From Granulosicoccus antarcticus IMCC3135 (GTDB lineage Bacteria; Pseudomonadota; Gammaproteobacteria; Granulosicoccales; Granulosicoccaceae): 64,000 nucleotides of DNA. This document shows, piece by piece, positions 26,436 to 35,641 of this stretch. Position numbers and translations under genes: made by a program. A model generated the notes under the pieces. The model did not search any database, was not told the DNA's origin, and saw nothing but the letters and a program-made list of their open reading frames with translations. How positions within the stretch are numbered: the first letter of the stretch is position 1; every line of letters starts with the position of its first letter. The stretch spans positions 6,816,501 to 6,880,500 of the forward strand of contig NZ_CP018632.1 in assembly GCF_002215215.1 (NCBI RefSeq), in the 5' to 3' direction.

Positions 26436-27866
26436 ATGAACGCACCAGATCGGCAATCAGCAAAATCCTCTACCACACTGATTGCCAGCACCATGGCCGC
26501 TGTGCACGAACGCATTGCTGCAAGAACACTGACACCGGGTTCTCGGCTGCCCTCAATTCGCGAGTTCGCCCAATGCCTTGGCGTGTCAAAGTCGACCGTG
26601 GTGGAAGCCTACGAACGACTGCGAGCAGACGGCGTCATTCAATCACGTCCCGGTGCTGGCTATTATGTATCGGCACCACTCGCCCCCTTATCCTTGTCAA
26701 GGACTGAGCCTTGCCGGGATCGCGACATCGACCCTTTGTGGATCACCAGACAATCACTGGATGCAGCCCATGACACACTCAAACCTGGCTGTGGATGGAT
26801 GCCACCATCGTGGATGCCCGAGGCCAGCCTGCGTCGTGCACTGCGCAAAGTCGCCAGAAGCACAGGGAACGCTCTGGCCGACTACGCACCAGCACAAGGC
26901 CTGGCACCACTGCGAGAGCTTCTGTCCCACCGCCTGGCAAACATCAGCATCAACACGGCAGCAGCAGACATTCTGCTGACAGAATCGGGCACCCAGGCCA
27001 TTGATCTAATGTGCCGTTGCCTGCTCGAAAACGGCGACACCGTACTCGTCGATGACCCCTGCTATTTCAACTTCCATGCCTTGCTCAAGGCCCATGGTGC
27101 TCATGTGATCAGCGTGCCTTACACGGCAACCGGGCCGGATATCTCGTTATTCGAAAATGCTCTGAAAACGCATCGACCACGCCTGTACATCACCAACTCG
27201 GGTGTTCACAACCCAACGGGAGCCACCTTGTCTACCGACACGGCTCTGCGCGTCGTCAAACTGGCTGAGCAGTACGACCTGAGAATCGTGGAAGACGATA
27301 TCTTTACCGATTTCGAGCAAAGCCCAGCGGTCCGACTGGCAGCGCTGGACGGACTGCAACGAGTCTGTCTGATTGGCAGTTTTTCCAAAACCATTTCGGC
27401 ATCGATTCGCTGCGGCTTCATCGCAGCACCCGCTAGCTGGGTAGAGGAATTGCTGGATCTGAAAATTGCCACCTCATTTGGCAGTGGCAACCTGGCCGCA
27501 CATATCACGCTGGCCATATTGAAAGATGGCGCCTACCGAAAGCATGTGGAATCACTGAGACAGCGATTGTCTGATCAGCGCATTCGGGTTGCACAGAGAC
27601 TTGCCACCATGAATATCCTGCCCTGGTTGACACCTCAAGCTGGCCTTTACCTGTGGTGCCAGCTTCCCAATGGCATTGATGCTGCGGCTGTAGCACGCAA
27701 AGCACTGGCCGATCATGTCGTGCTCGCGCCCGGTAATGCTTTCAGCTTGTCACACGACTTCAGTGACTTCATGCGATTCAACGTCACCCAGACTCACGAT
27801 GAAACTGTTTACCAAGTGCTTGAAGCGGCGATGAGTGATACTCCCCAGAATGAGAAAGCTCAATGA
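26436..27866 (+). CDS. MocR-family regulator (GntR helix-turn-helix fused to aminotransferase domain)
   Basis: Regulator of 476 residues. The N-terminal GntR winged helix has LTPGSRLPSIREFAQCLGVS and STVVEAYERLRADGVI. The fold-type I aminotransferase domain follows: ADYAPAQGLAPLRELL, TESGTQAIDLMCR, the ligand residues in NSGVHNPTGATL, IVEDDIFTDF, and the PLP lysine in GSFSKTISASIRCG. Members are PLP-binding transcription factors that control amino-sugar, amino-acid or vitamin B6 genes; the divergent DMT exporter is the likely target. Its TGA overlaps the ATG of a LysR remnant (ATGA). Confidence 0.92.
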   Translation: MNAPDRQSAKSSTTLIASTMAAVHERIAARTLTPGSRLPSIREFAQCLGVSKSTVVEAYERLRADGVIQSRPGAGYYVSAPLAPLSLSRTEPCRDRDIDPLWITRQSLDAAHDTLKPGCGWMPPSWMPEASLRRALRKVARSTGNALADYAPAQGLAPLRELLSHRLANISINTAAADILLTESGTQAIDLMCRCLLENGDTVLVDDPCYFNFHALLKAHGAHVISVPYTATGPDISLFENALKTHRPRLYITNSGVHNPTGATLSTDTALRVVKLAEQYDLRIVEDDIFTDFEQSPAVRLAALDGLQRVCLIGSFSKTISASIRCGFIAAPASWVEELLDLKIATSFGSGNLAAHITLAILKDGAYRKHVESLRQRLSDQRIRVAQRLATMNILPWLTPQAGLYLWCQLPNGIDAAAVARKALADHVVLAPGNAFSLSHDFSDFMRFNVTQTHDETVYQVLEAAMSDTPQNEKAQ

Positions 27867-28033
27867 ACCTGCGATCGCTGGATCTTAACCTGCTGGTCGT
27901 GTTCGATGCCCACACCCCGGGCACTGGATGTGGTCTGGACCTGATCTGGCATGACAGGTTCAGCAGACACCCTGCGCAGCAATGGCTTCGACAAGTCATA
28001 TTGCGGGCAGCTCACTCAGTCGCCAACGCCTGA
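27863..28033 (+). pseudogene. LysR-family regulator with internal deletion (N- and C-terminal ends joined)
   Basis: A 56-codon frame begins MNLRSLDLNLLVVFDA, the standard opening of LysR regulators, then after about 8 junction residues changes to LDLIWHDRFSRHPAQQWLR, the standard closing helix of the same family. Together the ends account for about 45 residues; about 240-250 central residues, including the recognition helix and effector domain, are missing. The reading frame is intact, so the deletion kept phase, but the product cannot act as a LysR protein. The start overlaps the MocR stop by 4 bp. Confidence 0.75.
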
Positions 28034-28096
28034 CACGACCAGTCGTTCAAACCGAAGTATCGGAATTCATACCACCCACTTTCTGGAGCATTCACA

Positions 28097-28975
28097 TTGG
28101 ATAATTCTCGCGGCAGCCTGTTCATGGTACTTGCCATGGCGGCATTCGCCCTGGAAGACATGTTCATCAAGGCTGCAACCTTGACTCTGCCTGTTGGTCA
28201 GGTACTCCTGATATTCGGCCTCTCTGGAACGATCGTGTTTGCAATACTGGCCAGGCGCCAGGGCAGTCCGGTATTTGACCCCTCCAGCTTTTCACGAGTC
28301 ATGGTCGCCCGATCCGGGTTCGAGATCATGGGTCGTCTGTGTTTCACTCTGGCGATTGCCCTGACCCCCTTGTCCAATGCATCAGCTATCCTGCAAGCAA
28401 CGCCTCTGGTGGTCGCTGTCGGTGCCGTTTTTGTGTTCGGCGAAACCGTCGGATGGCGACGCTGGAGTGCAATCTGCATCGGCTTCATCGGCGTGCTGCT
28501 GATATTGCGCCCTGGTTTGAGCGGTTTCGAACCTGCCTCGATATTCGCTGTGCTGGGCACTATCGGTTTTGCCGGCCGGGATCTGGCAACCAAGGCAGCC
28601 CCACCACAATTGACCAATGCACAATTGGGCGTCTACGGTTTTACCATGTTGATGATTGCCGGCATCATCGCCCTGAGTTATACCGGCGGTGCAATGTGGC
28701 CGGATATCAGCGTCTTGTCCAAGATTGCAGCAGCCACTGTCTTCGGGGTCCTGGCCTACAGCGCACTGACCAATGCCATGCGCCTGGGAGAGGTGTCCGC
28801 GGTAGCGCCTTTTCGCTACTCACGACTGGTCTTCGCCATGCTTATCGGCGTTGTGGTTTTCGGCGAGCGACCGGACACATTAACCCTTATTGGCAGCGCC
28901 ATTGTTGTGGGCAGTGGGCTTTATACCGTGCTGAGGCAACGTCGGGTGGATACCACTGATGCGCGATTGCCCTGA
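28097..28975 (+). CDS. EamA/DMT-family transporter (second)
   Basis: Transporter of 292 residues with ten hydrophobic segments, EamA type: FMVLAMAAFALEDMFIKAAT at the start, LTPLSNASAILQATPLVVAV in the first repeat, GEVSAVAPFRYSRLVFAMLIGVVVFGE in the second. The start is a TTG at 28097 with GGAG 9 nt upstream; the first in-frame ATG would cut into helix 1. It follows the LysR remnant in the same direction, so the lost regulator may once have controlled this transporter. Confidence 0.86.
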   Translation: MDNSRGSLFMVLAMAAFALEDMFIKAATLTLPVGQVLLIFGLSGTIVFAILARRQGSPVFDPSSFSRVMVARSGFEIMGRLCFTLAIALTPLSNASAILQATPLVVAVGAVFVFGETVGWRRWSAICIGFIGVLLILRPGLSGFEPASIFAVLGTIGFAGRDLATKAAPPQLTNAQLGVYGFTMLMIAGIIALSYTGGAMWPDISVLSKIAAATVFGVLAYSALTNAMRLGEVSAVAPFRYSRLVFAMLIGVVVFGERPDTLTLIGSAIVVGSGLYTVLRQRRVDTTDARLP

Positions 28976-29067
28976 CTCGACAATCCCACCATTGCGCTAA
29001 TGCTATTCCCGTAGATAGACATGATTCACTGATTGCAGGATTGCGACTAACACGCACTACATAACAC

Positions 29068-30468
29068 TCATGGCTTCTCGTCCTGCGCCTCTTCGAGTAC
29101 GGGCTGATAATCCCGGTCTCTGACTTCCTGGATCATCAGGTCGATATCATTGACTGGCACCCGCAGTACCTGCAACGCGGTTGCACCCAGACGCAGGCTC
29201 GCTTCGATCATTTCCGGATAGGCATGCGAGACCCCAGCGGCAAGCAAACTGGAACTCGACTCCAGATCCCTGGCGCGTGCAATGATGGGCACATGCGGTG
29301 CAGCGGTACGCACATTTGAAACTGCCTGCAGTGCAACCGGGAAATCATCAACACTGAGTATCACCAGAGAAGCTTGATCCACTTGAACCGTCGCCAATAG
29401 CTCCGGATCAGTAATATCCCCATACATCACCTGATGGCCATCAGCCTTACCTTGCTCGACCCGTTTCATATCAGTATCAAACGCCATGAAGGCAATACCA
29501 CTGTCATGCAGCAACACAGCGATCGTATGACCGACACGACCATAACCACCGATCAGTACTCTAGGCTCATCTGAACTCAGCGTCGCATCACTCAGATCCG
29601 AAGCTTCGCCTTGCTTGACACCACTGAGTCGAGTTGCAATTGCCTGATTGAATCGAATCAGAACCGAACCACCAATCATTGAGAAAAAGACAGAGGTCAA
29701 GGCAATCTGACCCAGGCGCACGTCAATCACATTCGCATCCAGCGCAATGGCAAGCAAAGCAAAACCAAACTCGCCCCCAACCGCCAGCAACAAGCCCACA
29801 CGCCAGGCTGTCAATGTGACGATGCCGCTCATCCTCACCATTGCAGCCACCAGTAGTAACTTGCTCGATAGAATAAGAACAGCACCCAGCATGGCCAAGT
29901 GCCAGATGTCGGGGATTGCCCCCGGATCAATCAAGGTACCGATACCGACGAAAAACAAACCGAGTAAAACATCCCGGAAAGGACGCATGGTCGATTCGAC
30001 CTGAAAGCGAAACTCGGTCTCGCCCAGCATCATCCCAACCAGGAATGCCCCGAACGCAAGAGAAAGACCCAAACCGTTGGTCGTCCACGCAGCCAGCAAT
30101 GCAACCAGTAGAACTGTCAGGGTAAACACCTCGGCTGAACGACGCCGGGTAACCAGTTGAAACAGCGGACGCAGCAACCAGCGGCCGGCAAAAAACACCA
30201 GTGCGAAGGCGAGCACCGCCTTGCCTATGGCCAACCCCAAAGCACCCGCCAGTGCCAGGCTGCCAACTGCAGTACCCAACACCGGAATGACCACCAGAAA
30301 AGGCACAGCCGTAACGTCCTGAAAGACAGACATCGCAAGCCCGAGGCGGCCATGGGCGCTGCCCTCCTCGCCTTGTTCGGTCAACTGACTACTGAAAACT
30401 GACAACGCTATTGTTCGACTCAGGGAACAATACCTGAGCAACGCCAAGAGCTCACCTCTCGCAATCAC
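29068..30468 (-). pseudogene. KefB/KefC-type K+/H+ antiporter missing its first membrane segments
   Basis: The 466-codon frame has the second half of a Na/H-exchanger domain (GRLGLAMSVFQDVTAVPFLVV, AFGAFLVGMMLGETEFRFQVE, FFVGIGTLIDPGAIPD), followed by a TrkA-N domain with the nucleotide motif VLIGGYGRVGHTIAVLL. Kef proteins have about 600 residues; here about 130 residues with the first four or five helices are absent. Homology begins around IALSVFSSQLTEQGEE. The frame opens with a GTG that overlaps the TGA of the upstream hydrolase gene (GTGA), so the break lies exactly at a gene boundary. It may still be translated, but transport is doubtful. Confidence 0.7.
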
Positions 30469-31523
30469 CTCTCAATGAACGCTGCGATCTGCTCAATCAC
30501 TTGCTCGTGAATCCTTTGCCTATCTGCACTTACTGGATCAGTACAGACCGGATCATCTCCTTCTTCTGCCAACAGTTCGGCGCCGATTGGCTTACACAGA
30601 AGAAACGTGCTGAAGTGATTAGCCGGAGCAATACTCGAAATTGTGGCGTTCGGCAGCATCGCTGCAAATCCGCTACCCGAATCACTGAAATCTGTCGCCA
30701 GCAGGCGATCCTTGCCTTCACCTAAACCGATGAGCAATACATTGTCGACAAGCTCAACGACATCGGAACGCTGTATCCCATAAAGCAGCCCGGGATCGAT
30801 AGCAATCACTGACTTGATACGCTTGTCTTTATATGAAGCATCCCAGTGAACAGAATCCAGCGTACTCAGATCGATACCAGCACGCGTGATATCAGCGCAA
30901 TGCGTCGAGGCCGTTCCCACGGATTTGCAATGTGCGGCATAACCGGCCAGATTCCCACTCACGCCCCCCATCGACAGAGCCGTCCAGCCACCGTATGAGA
31001 ATCCGGCTGCGTGAAGACTGTTCATATCCATACTGGCTCCCATGACAGGATCTGCAGCCAACTGATGCAGTGCTGCTTGCAAATCCAGCACGCGTGTCCA
31101 GTGATCCAGTCCCTTGAGCATGTCGAAATCACGCGTTGTACTGTTCGGGTGATTGACCGCCACAACCATGACGCCCTGTCGAGCCAACTCAGCTCCCAGC
31201 CAGCTCAGAGTCCCCGTATGACCACCCAGGCCATGTGAGAGTAGGAGCACCGGAAACCGGCCTTTCGCCATACCCGCATCCTGCCTGACATTGACTCCCT
31301 GGAACACGGGATTCTCCCCCAGCAGAACCGTATTGCCATCCTCATTTGCCGGATAGTACATCACGCCCGAGAATGGGTTCTCGTGATGTCCGGCCTGCAC
31401 TTCGAACGTACGGTATCCCGGCTCATGAATGACTGCTTCGCCAGCACTTGGGGATTCTGAAGCCTGCACACAGTGTGTGGCAGCAATCAACAAGAGAGTA
31501 AAACTGATTCCAGAGAGATTCAT
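30465..31523 (-). CDS. exported alpha/beta hydrolase (PAF-acetylhydrolase/dienelactone-hydrolase-like)
   Basis: Protein of 352 residues with an N-terminal signal peptide (MNLSGISFTLLLIAATHCVQA). The alpha/beta-hydrolase core shows LLLSHGLGGHTGTLSW (oxyanion segment), the nucleophile elbow GFSYGGWTAL, an acid region around VIAIDPGLLYGI, and the catalytic His probably in APANHFSTF. The family includes predicted dienelactone hydrolases and PAF-AH-like esterases acting in the periplasm. Substrate unknown. Divergent from an AraC regulator; overlaps the truncated Kef gene by 4 bp. Confidence 0.83.
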   Translation of the reverse strand: MNLSGISFTLLLIAATHCVQASESPSAGEAVIHEPGYRTFEVQAGHHENPFSGVMYYPANEDGNTVLLGENPVFQGVNVRQDAGMAKGRFPVLLLSHGLGGHTGTLSWLGAELARQGVMVVAVNHPNSTTRDFDMLKGLDHWTRVLDLQAALHQLAADPVMGASMDMNSLHAAGFSYGGWTALSMGGVSGNLAGYAAHCKSVGTASTHCADITRAGIDLSTLDSVHWDASYKDKRIKSVIAIDPGLLYGIQRSDVVELVDNVLLIGLGEGKDRLLATDFSDSGSGFAAMLPNATISSIAPANHFSTFLLCKPIGAELLAEEGDDPVCTDPVSADRQRIHEQVIEQIAAFIER

Positions 31524-31688
31524 TTGTTGTTTCGTTCGTGGGAAGATGGATATCCATTTAGCGCCTTCGACACGCTTTTCGCGTCCTGAAACCGGATCGA
31601 GGACGTGCAGAACACGTTAATAGGACCTGAACTCTCTGGGTTCAGCTCCACGTTCACTCTTGCCTCTTGTACTTGTGCTTACGCCGCT

Positions 31689-32732
31689 ATGTTGGTTTTA
31701 CCGATTCCGCTGATCGTATCCATCCTGCTTGCCTTTTTGATGATGCGGGCAAGCCTGCGTGAGAATCCGCAGAAGCCTCTACTATTGCTTATCGGTTTGT
31801 GTGCACTACAAAGCTTGATCATAGCCCTGGTACATCATTACGGCTGGATCAACATGCGCTGGTTGCAGCCCCTGACGGCCTCGCTGATCCCACCGGCTTG
31901 CTGGCTGGTTTTTGCCAGCACTACCCGTCGCGCATTTAATGTGCAAACAGATGCTTTGCATGCCGTGCTGCCACTGGCCACCCTACTCAGTCTGGTAACC
32001 ATGCCAGCAGCACTTGATACCATCGTGCCGCTCAACTTTGTGATCTACGGAAGAAAACTGCTGGCGGCTACGTCACAAGATGGCGACAGCTTGCCTGGCA
32101 TGCGACTGGAAAGTGGTGAGCTGCCGAGACGACTATGGCGAGCAATTGCCTTTGCTTTGCTGGCCTCTGCTGTCTGTGATGCTCTGATCATTCTGGATCA
32201 GGCGATCGGCAGCGGGCACTGGCTACCGGTCATTGTCAGCCTGTTTACGTCCGTCAATCTACTGCTTATTGGCGCGCTCTGCCTATCTCAAGAGCTGACA
32301 CAAGCTCAAGGGCAAGTGTGTGATTTGCCAGCTCGTGATTTGCCAGCTAATAAGGAAACTGACGACACAGAGCCCTTGCTCTCAGAAGAGAACATCCAGC
32401 GAGATGTGGAGATCATGAGTCAATTGAGCACACTCATGAATAAAGAACAGCTATTTCTGGACGCGGATCTGACACTCACACGGCTCGCACGCAAGCTGGG
32501 TATCCCCGCCAAACAAGTCTCTGCAGCTATCAATAGACAAAAGGGAGAAAACGTCTCCAGGTACGTCAATCGCTACCGTATCGATCACGCCTACAAACTA
32601 TTAAAGGCAGGAAAAAGCATTACTCAAACAGTTTACGAATGTGGATTCAATACAAAGTCCAACTTCAATCGCGAGTTCATGCGCCTCAGCCAGGCCAGTC
32701 CGAGCGATTGGCTGACAACCCAATCGGGCTAA
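31689..32732 (+). CDS. AraC-family regulator with membrane N-terminal domain
   Basis: Protein of about 347 residues. The first 220 residues contain six to seven hydrophobic helices (e.g. MLVLPIPLIVSILLAFLMM, FALLASAVCDALIILD). The C-terminal 100 residues are an AraC helix-turn-helix pair: LTLTRLARKLGIPAKQVS and SITQTVYECGFNTKSNFNRE. Membrane-bound AraC proteins of this type occur next to genes they control, here probably the divergent hydrolase. The start is uncertain: ATG 31689 opens directly on helix 1, GTG 31605 would add 28 residues. Confidence 0.82.
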   Translation: MLVLPIPLIVSILLAFLMMRASLRENPQKPLLLLIGLCALQSLIIALVHHYGWINMRWLQPLTASLIPPACWLVFASTTRRAFNVQTDALHAVLPLATLLSLVTMPAALDTIVPLNFVIYGRKLLAATSQDGDSLPGMRLESGELPRRLWRAIAFALLASAVCDALIILDQAIGSGHWLPVIVSLFTSVNLLLIGALCLSQELTQAQGQVCDLPARDLPANKETDDTEPLLSEENIQRDVEIMSQLSTLMNKEQLFLDADLTLTRLARKLGIPAKQVSAAINRQKGENVSRYVNRYRIDHAYKLLKAGKSITQTVYECGFNTKSNFNREFMRLSQASPSDWLTTQSG

Positions 32733-32796
32733 CTAAAAACTTTAACCGTGATTCGTGCATTTTTATCATGAGGCGAACCGTTCGAACACCCAACCT

Positions 32797-33354
32797 TTAG
32801 CTGATTACGAACTCGCCTCTCGCCGACTCGCCTTGCACGATAGCTTCGACAAAGCAGTCGCAAGAGGCATGCATACAGCGACAACCTCTTTTGAATGCTC
32901 GTATCCACTCAGGCTTTACAATGCCGCCATATCCCCTGTCTTTCATGATCTTCTGCAGAATCTTGAGTTGATCAATCTGTGTCATTGACTCAATCCAATG
33001 AAAAAAGGGCTCAGCCGGTTTCAGGTCATTGTATGCATCCATGAAAAAATTGAGCAATTTACCCATACGATGCCTGGAATCCATTTCCTCCAGTGCCTGC
33101 TCACCATCTTGCAGTTCGCCGTCGGTTTGTGCCCGCCGCTGCATCTGTATTTGCCTCGCCAGGGTACGCTGACGCCAGTACTCATCCTGTCGAGCACGTC
33201 GCTTTTCGACTTGCTTGTCAGGCTCCATCAATACTCGTTGTCGCTGGGAAGTATTCGAATCCAATCGTTTATAAATCACGCGATTGCTGGTTGGCGACAC
33301 GCTCTCTTTGTCGAGAGCGTCAGGTGAAAAGCTTGAATTCCCTTGAATGTTCAT
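32797..33354 (-). CDS. hypothetical charged protein
   Basis: Protein of 185 residues with no family I recognise. The N-terminal third is polar and low-complexity; residues 45-100 are rich in Arg, Gln and Glu and probably form a coiled coil (VEKRRARQDEYWRQRTLARQ). The C-terminus has MTQIDQLKILQKIMKDRGYG and a Cys/His cluster (CRCMHASCDC). No signal peptide or membrane segment. ATG 33354 (MNIQGNS) is chosen over an in-frame GTG four codons earlier. Its convergent neighbour is the AraC gene. Confidence 0.55.
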   Translation of the reverse strand: MNIQGNSSFSPDALDKESVSPTSNRVIYKRLDSNTSQRQRVLMEPDKQVEKRRARQDEYWRQRTLARQIQMQRRAQTDGELQDGEQALEEMDSRHRMGKLLNFFMDAYNDLKPAEPFFHWIESMTQIDQLKILQKIMKDRGYGGIVKPEWIRAFKRGCRCMHASCDCFVEAIVQGESARGEFVIS

Positions 33355-33556
33355 GACATCAGGCACTTGCTTTAAGAACTGGTTGATTCACTATGCCAGC
33401 TGTTCAAAGAGCAGTCTGTGAACAAATGCTGCATTAGAACGCGAATATTCCCGTGCAATAATTTGCCACAAACAGCTCGGAAATGTGATGCGCATTCGAT
33501 GCAGCCATGCAGTGCTGATAGATATTTGCACTATACAGCCTGCCACGTTTGCTCTT

Positions 33557-35083
33557 CTACTCAAATAGCTGCCAATGCTGCGATTGAATTTGATCAATCA
33601 TTTTTCGCAGTTCTTTCTCCAGGGCACGATCCTCCTTGAGAAACGCAAACTCTTCCCGCACCTGAGAAAGTGTCTCCTGCATACCGCCAGTCAGTGCGTA
33701 TTCACCATCCCCCGCTTGCGCTCGCAGCTCAACACCCTGACAGGCAGCTAACAAGGCGGCGGCTGCAACCTGCTCTGTCAACTGCAATATTCGCAGGCAA
33801 TCTCTTGCTGCGATGGTTCCCATGCTGACCTTGTCTTGATTATGACATTCCGTTGAGCGGGAAAAAACACTTGCTGGCATGGTCAACTTCAATGCTTCTG
33901 CGGTCCAGGCTGACATGCCAATTTGAACGGCCTTGAAACCATGATTGATCGCTGCTCGATCTTTGGGTGCACCTGATAGATTCGCGGGCAAGCCATTATT
34001 GAACTTTGGATCAACCAGTTGCGCCATCTGCCGATCCAGAAGGTCAGCCACATTGGCAACGGTATTTTTCATTGAGTCCATGACATAGGCGATATGCCCT
34101 CCATAAAAATGCCCGCCATGCAGCACATGCCCACCTTCTCCATCAATGATCGGGTTGTCATTAGCGCTATTCAGTTCATTTTCAATAAATTGTCGCCACC
34201 ACGGAAAACTGTCGGCAACCACACCTATGACATGTGGTGCACAACGCAAAGAATATCGATCCTGAAGCCTGTCTGGATTTCTAGTAGGCTCACCAGCATG
34301 CAGATCCTCGCGCAGCCATGCAGCAATTTTCTGCTGACCAGGATGAGGTTTAACGCTGAACAGCAATTCATCAAAATGATGAGCATTACCGTGTATTGCC
34401 ACGGTCATCAAAGAAGTAATGCGAGTCGCTAGCTGAGCAAGATAGCTTGTTCTTTCATAGGCGACACAGGCCAACGCAGTCATCACTGCAGTACCGTTCA
34501 TCAAAGCCAACCCTTCTTTTGGGCGCAGATGAACAGGTTCTATTTTCAACTCACGAAAAACACCTTTCGTCTCACGCCGCTGACCCTGATAATAGACTTC
34601 ACGCTCACCGCAGAGAACTGCTGCGACATAAGATAATGGCGTTAAATCCCCACTAGCACCGACCGATCCTTCCTCAGGAATAATGGGAATAATGTCTTGT
34701 CGTAACAACAGCATGAGTTGTTCCAGCAAACCATAGCTAACGCCAGAAAAACCCTTTGCCAATGAGACCAATCTCACGGCCAATACGGCACGCCCAATAG
34801 GTGCCGAAAATTCCGCGCCCAAGCCACAGCCATGAAAAGTATATAAATGCTTTGGCAACTCTGACACCAGATCCATAGGGATATGAGTTGTACATGAATC
34901 ACCGTAGCCGGTCGTTACGCCGTAGATAACACCTTCTTCTTTTAGTAGATCATCAAGGAATTCAGCTCCCTTGTTAATTTTCTTTACGAAGTCAGGTGCG
35001 CCACTAAGGCAGCTCTCTTTGCGCTGATAAGCCACATCAACAACATCTTCTATAACTAATGCTGAGTCATCAAAAACCAACAT
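33557..35083 (-). CDS. histidine/aromatic amino acid ammonia-lyase (MIO family)
   Basis: Protein of 508 residues of the HAL/PAL/TAL family, which eliminates ammonia from an aromatic amino acid. The self-cyclising MIO triad ASG is seen in EEGSVGASGDLTPLSYVA; other hallmarks are VIYGVTTGYGDS, PKEGLALMNGTAVM, QDRYSLRCAPHVIGV, and NSANDNPIIDG. At the substrate-selectivity site the sequence is YTFHGCGLG, that is Phe-His, where histidine lyases usually have Ser-His and tyrosine lyases His-Leu. The hut genes hutU, hutI and hutC are not nearby, so histidine use is not supported by context. The start at 35083 has no clear ribosome site. Confidence 0.85.
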   Translation of the reverse strand: MLVFDDSALVIEDVVDVAYQRKESCLSGAPDFVKKINKGAEFLDDLLKEEGVIYGVTTGYGDSCTTHIPMDLVSELPKHLYTFHGCGLGAEFSAPIGRAVLAVRLVSLAKGFSGVSYGLLEQLMLLLRQDIIPIIPEEGSVGASGDLTPLSYVAAVLCGEREVYYQGQRRETKGVFRELKIEPVHLRPKEGLALMNGTAVMTALACVAYERTSYLAQLATRITSLMTVAIHGNAHHFDELLFSVKPHPGQQKIAAWLREDLHAGEPTRNPDRLQDRYSLRCAPHVIGVVADSFPWWRQFIENELNSANDNPIIDGEGGHVLHGGHFYGGHIAYVMDSMKNTVANVADLLDRQMAQLVDPKFNNGLPANLSGAPKDRAAINHGFKAVQIGMSAWTAEALKLTMPASVFSRSTECHNQDKVSMGTIAARDCLRILQLTEQVAAAALLAACQGVELRAQAGDGEYALTGGMQETLSQVREEFAFLKEDRALEKELRKMIDQIQSQHWQLFE

Positions 35084-35350
35084 TTATTCAGCCCCGCCCA
35101 ATACAGTAAAAATACAAGATTTCATCATTCTAATCCGCCCTGACCAATTCGAAAATTCTAGCAGCATATAACGTCCGCGTTTCGCTTCTAACGAATGACG
35201 ATGGATTCGATACAGGCGTACCAGATGGATGTCCCAACACCTTACTAAACGGCAACAATACAAACCCAGCTCTTTTACGATTTGTGTGCTTTTCAATTGC
35301 AAATTGCCTCGGTATTTATTTTGGGTTATTTATCCCATTTTGTACTTGAA

Positions 35351-35369
35351 TGTGGCATAGTCTGCCACA
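35351..35369. other. small perfect hairpin upstream of a short ORF
   Basis: TGTGGCA-TAGTC-TGCCACA is a 7-bp perfect stem with a 5-nt loop. It ends 6 bp before the AAAGGAG ribosome site of the short frame at 35390 and could mark a regulated leader. Confidence 0.35.
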
Positions 35370-35389
35370 CACGCAAAGGAGTGCACCTG

Positions 35390-35470
35390 ATGAAATACCC
35401 CTGGCAGATAATTGCGCCTTCCGACACAGCAAGGCGATCAGATCGGCTGATATTCGAACCGAAGCGCTGA
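35390..35470 (+). CDS. possible 26-residue peptide
   Basis: A short frame beginning MKYPWQIIAPSDTA with AAAGGAG 8 nt before the ATG, rich in Arg at its end (KR before TGA). The ribosome site is better than those of many neighbours, which is the only reason to list it. It has no recognisable family and may be chance. A hairpin lies just upstream. Confidence 0.25.
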   Translation: MKYPWQIIAPSDTARRSDRLIFEPKR

Positions 35471-35641
35471 TTCTATTCAGCCCTGAACGAGCTGTACGAA
35501 GGCCACCCAGGCCTCTGCCATTACCCACCGATTGTCCACAATCCACGAAGCCGATTCATTCGGCTGGATGGAAGCTCGTGACTGTGCGCAAGGTGGACAC
35601 TCAGCACTCGATTTACCCCTATTAAACTCGGAGAAAAACTT

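Larger units (their letters stand above)
35084..35641. other. 558-bp region between ammonia-lyase and DUF4410 genes
   Basis: The region is relatively AT-rich around 35280-35345 and holds the divergent promoters for the two flanking genes. Other than a 26-codon frame at 35390 with a good ribosome site and a small hairpin at 35351-35369, I see no gene with convincing composition. Confidence 0.4.

Noticed and set aside
35350-35625. 91-codon frame before the DUF4410 gene
   Set aside because: Composition is that of a random frame and there is no ribosome site; the shorter frame at 35390 is in a different phase and better supported.
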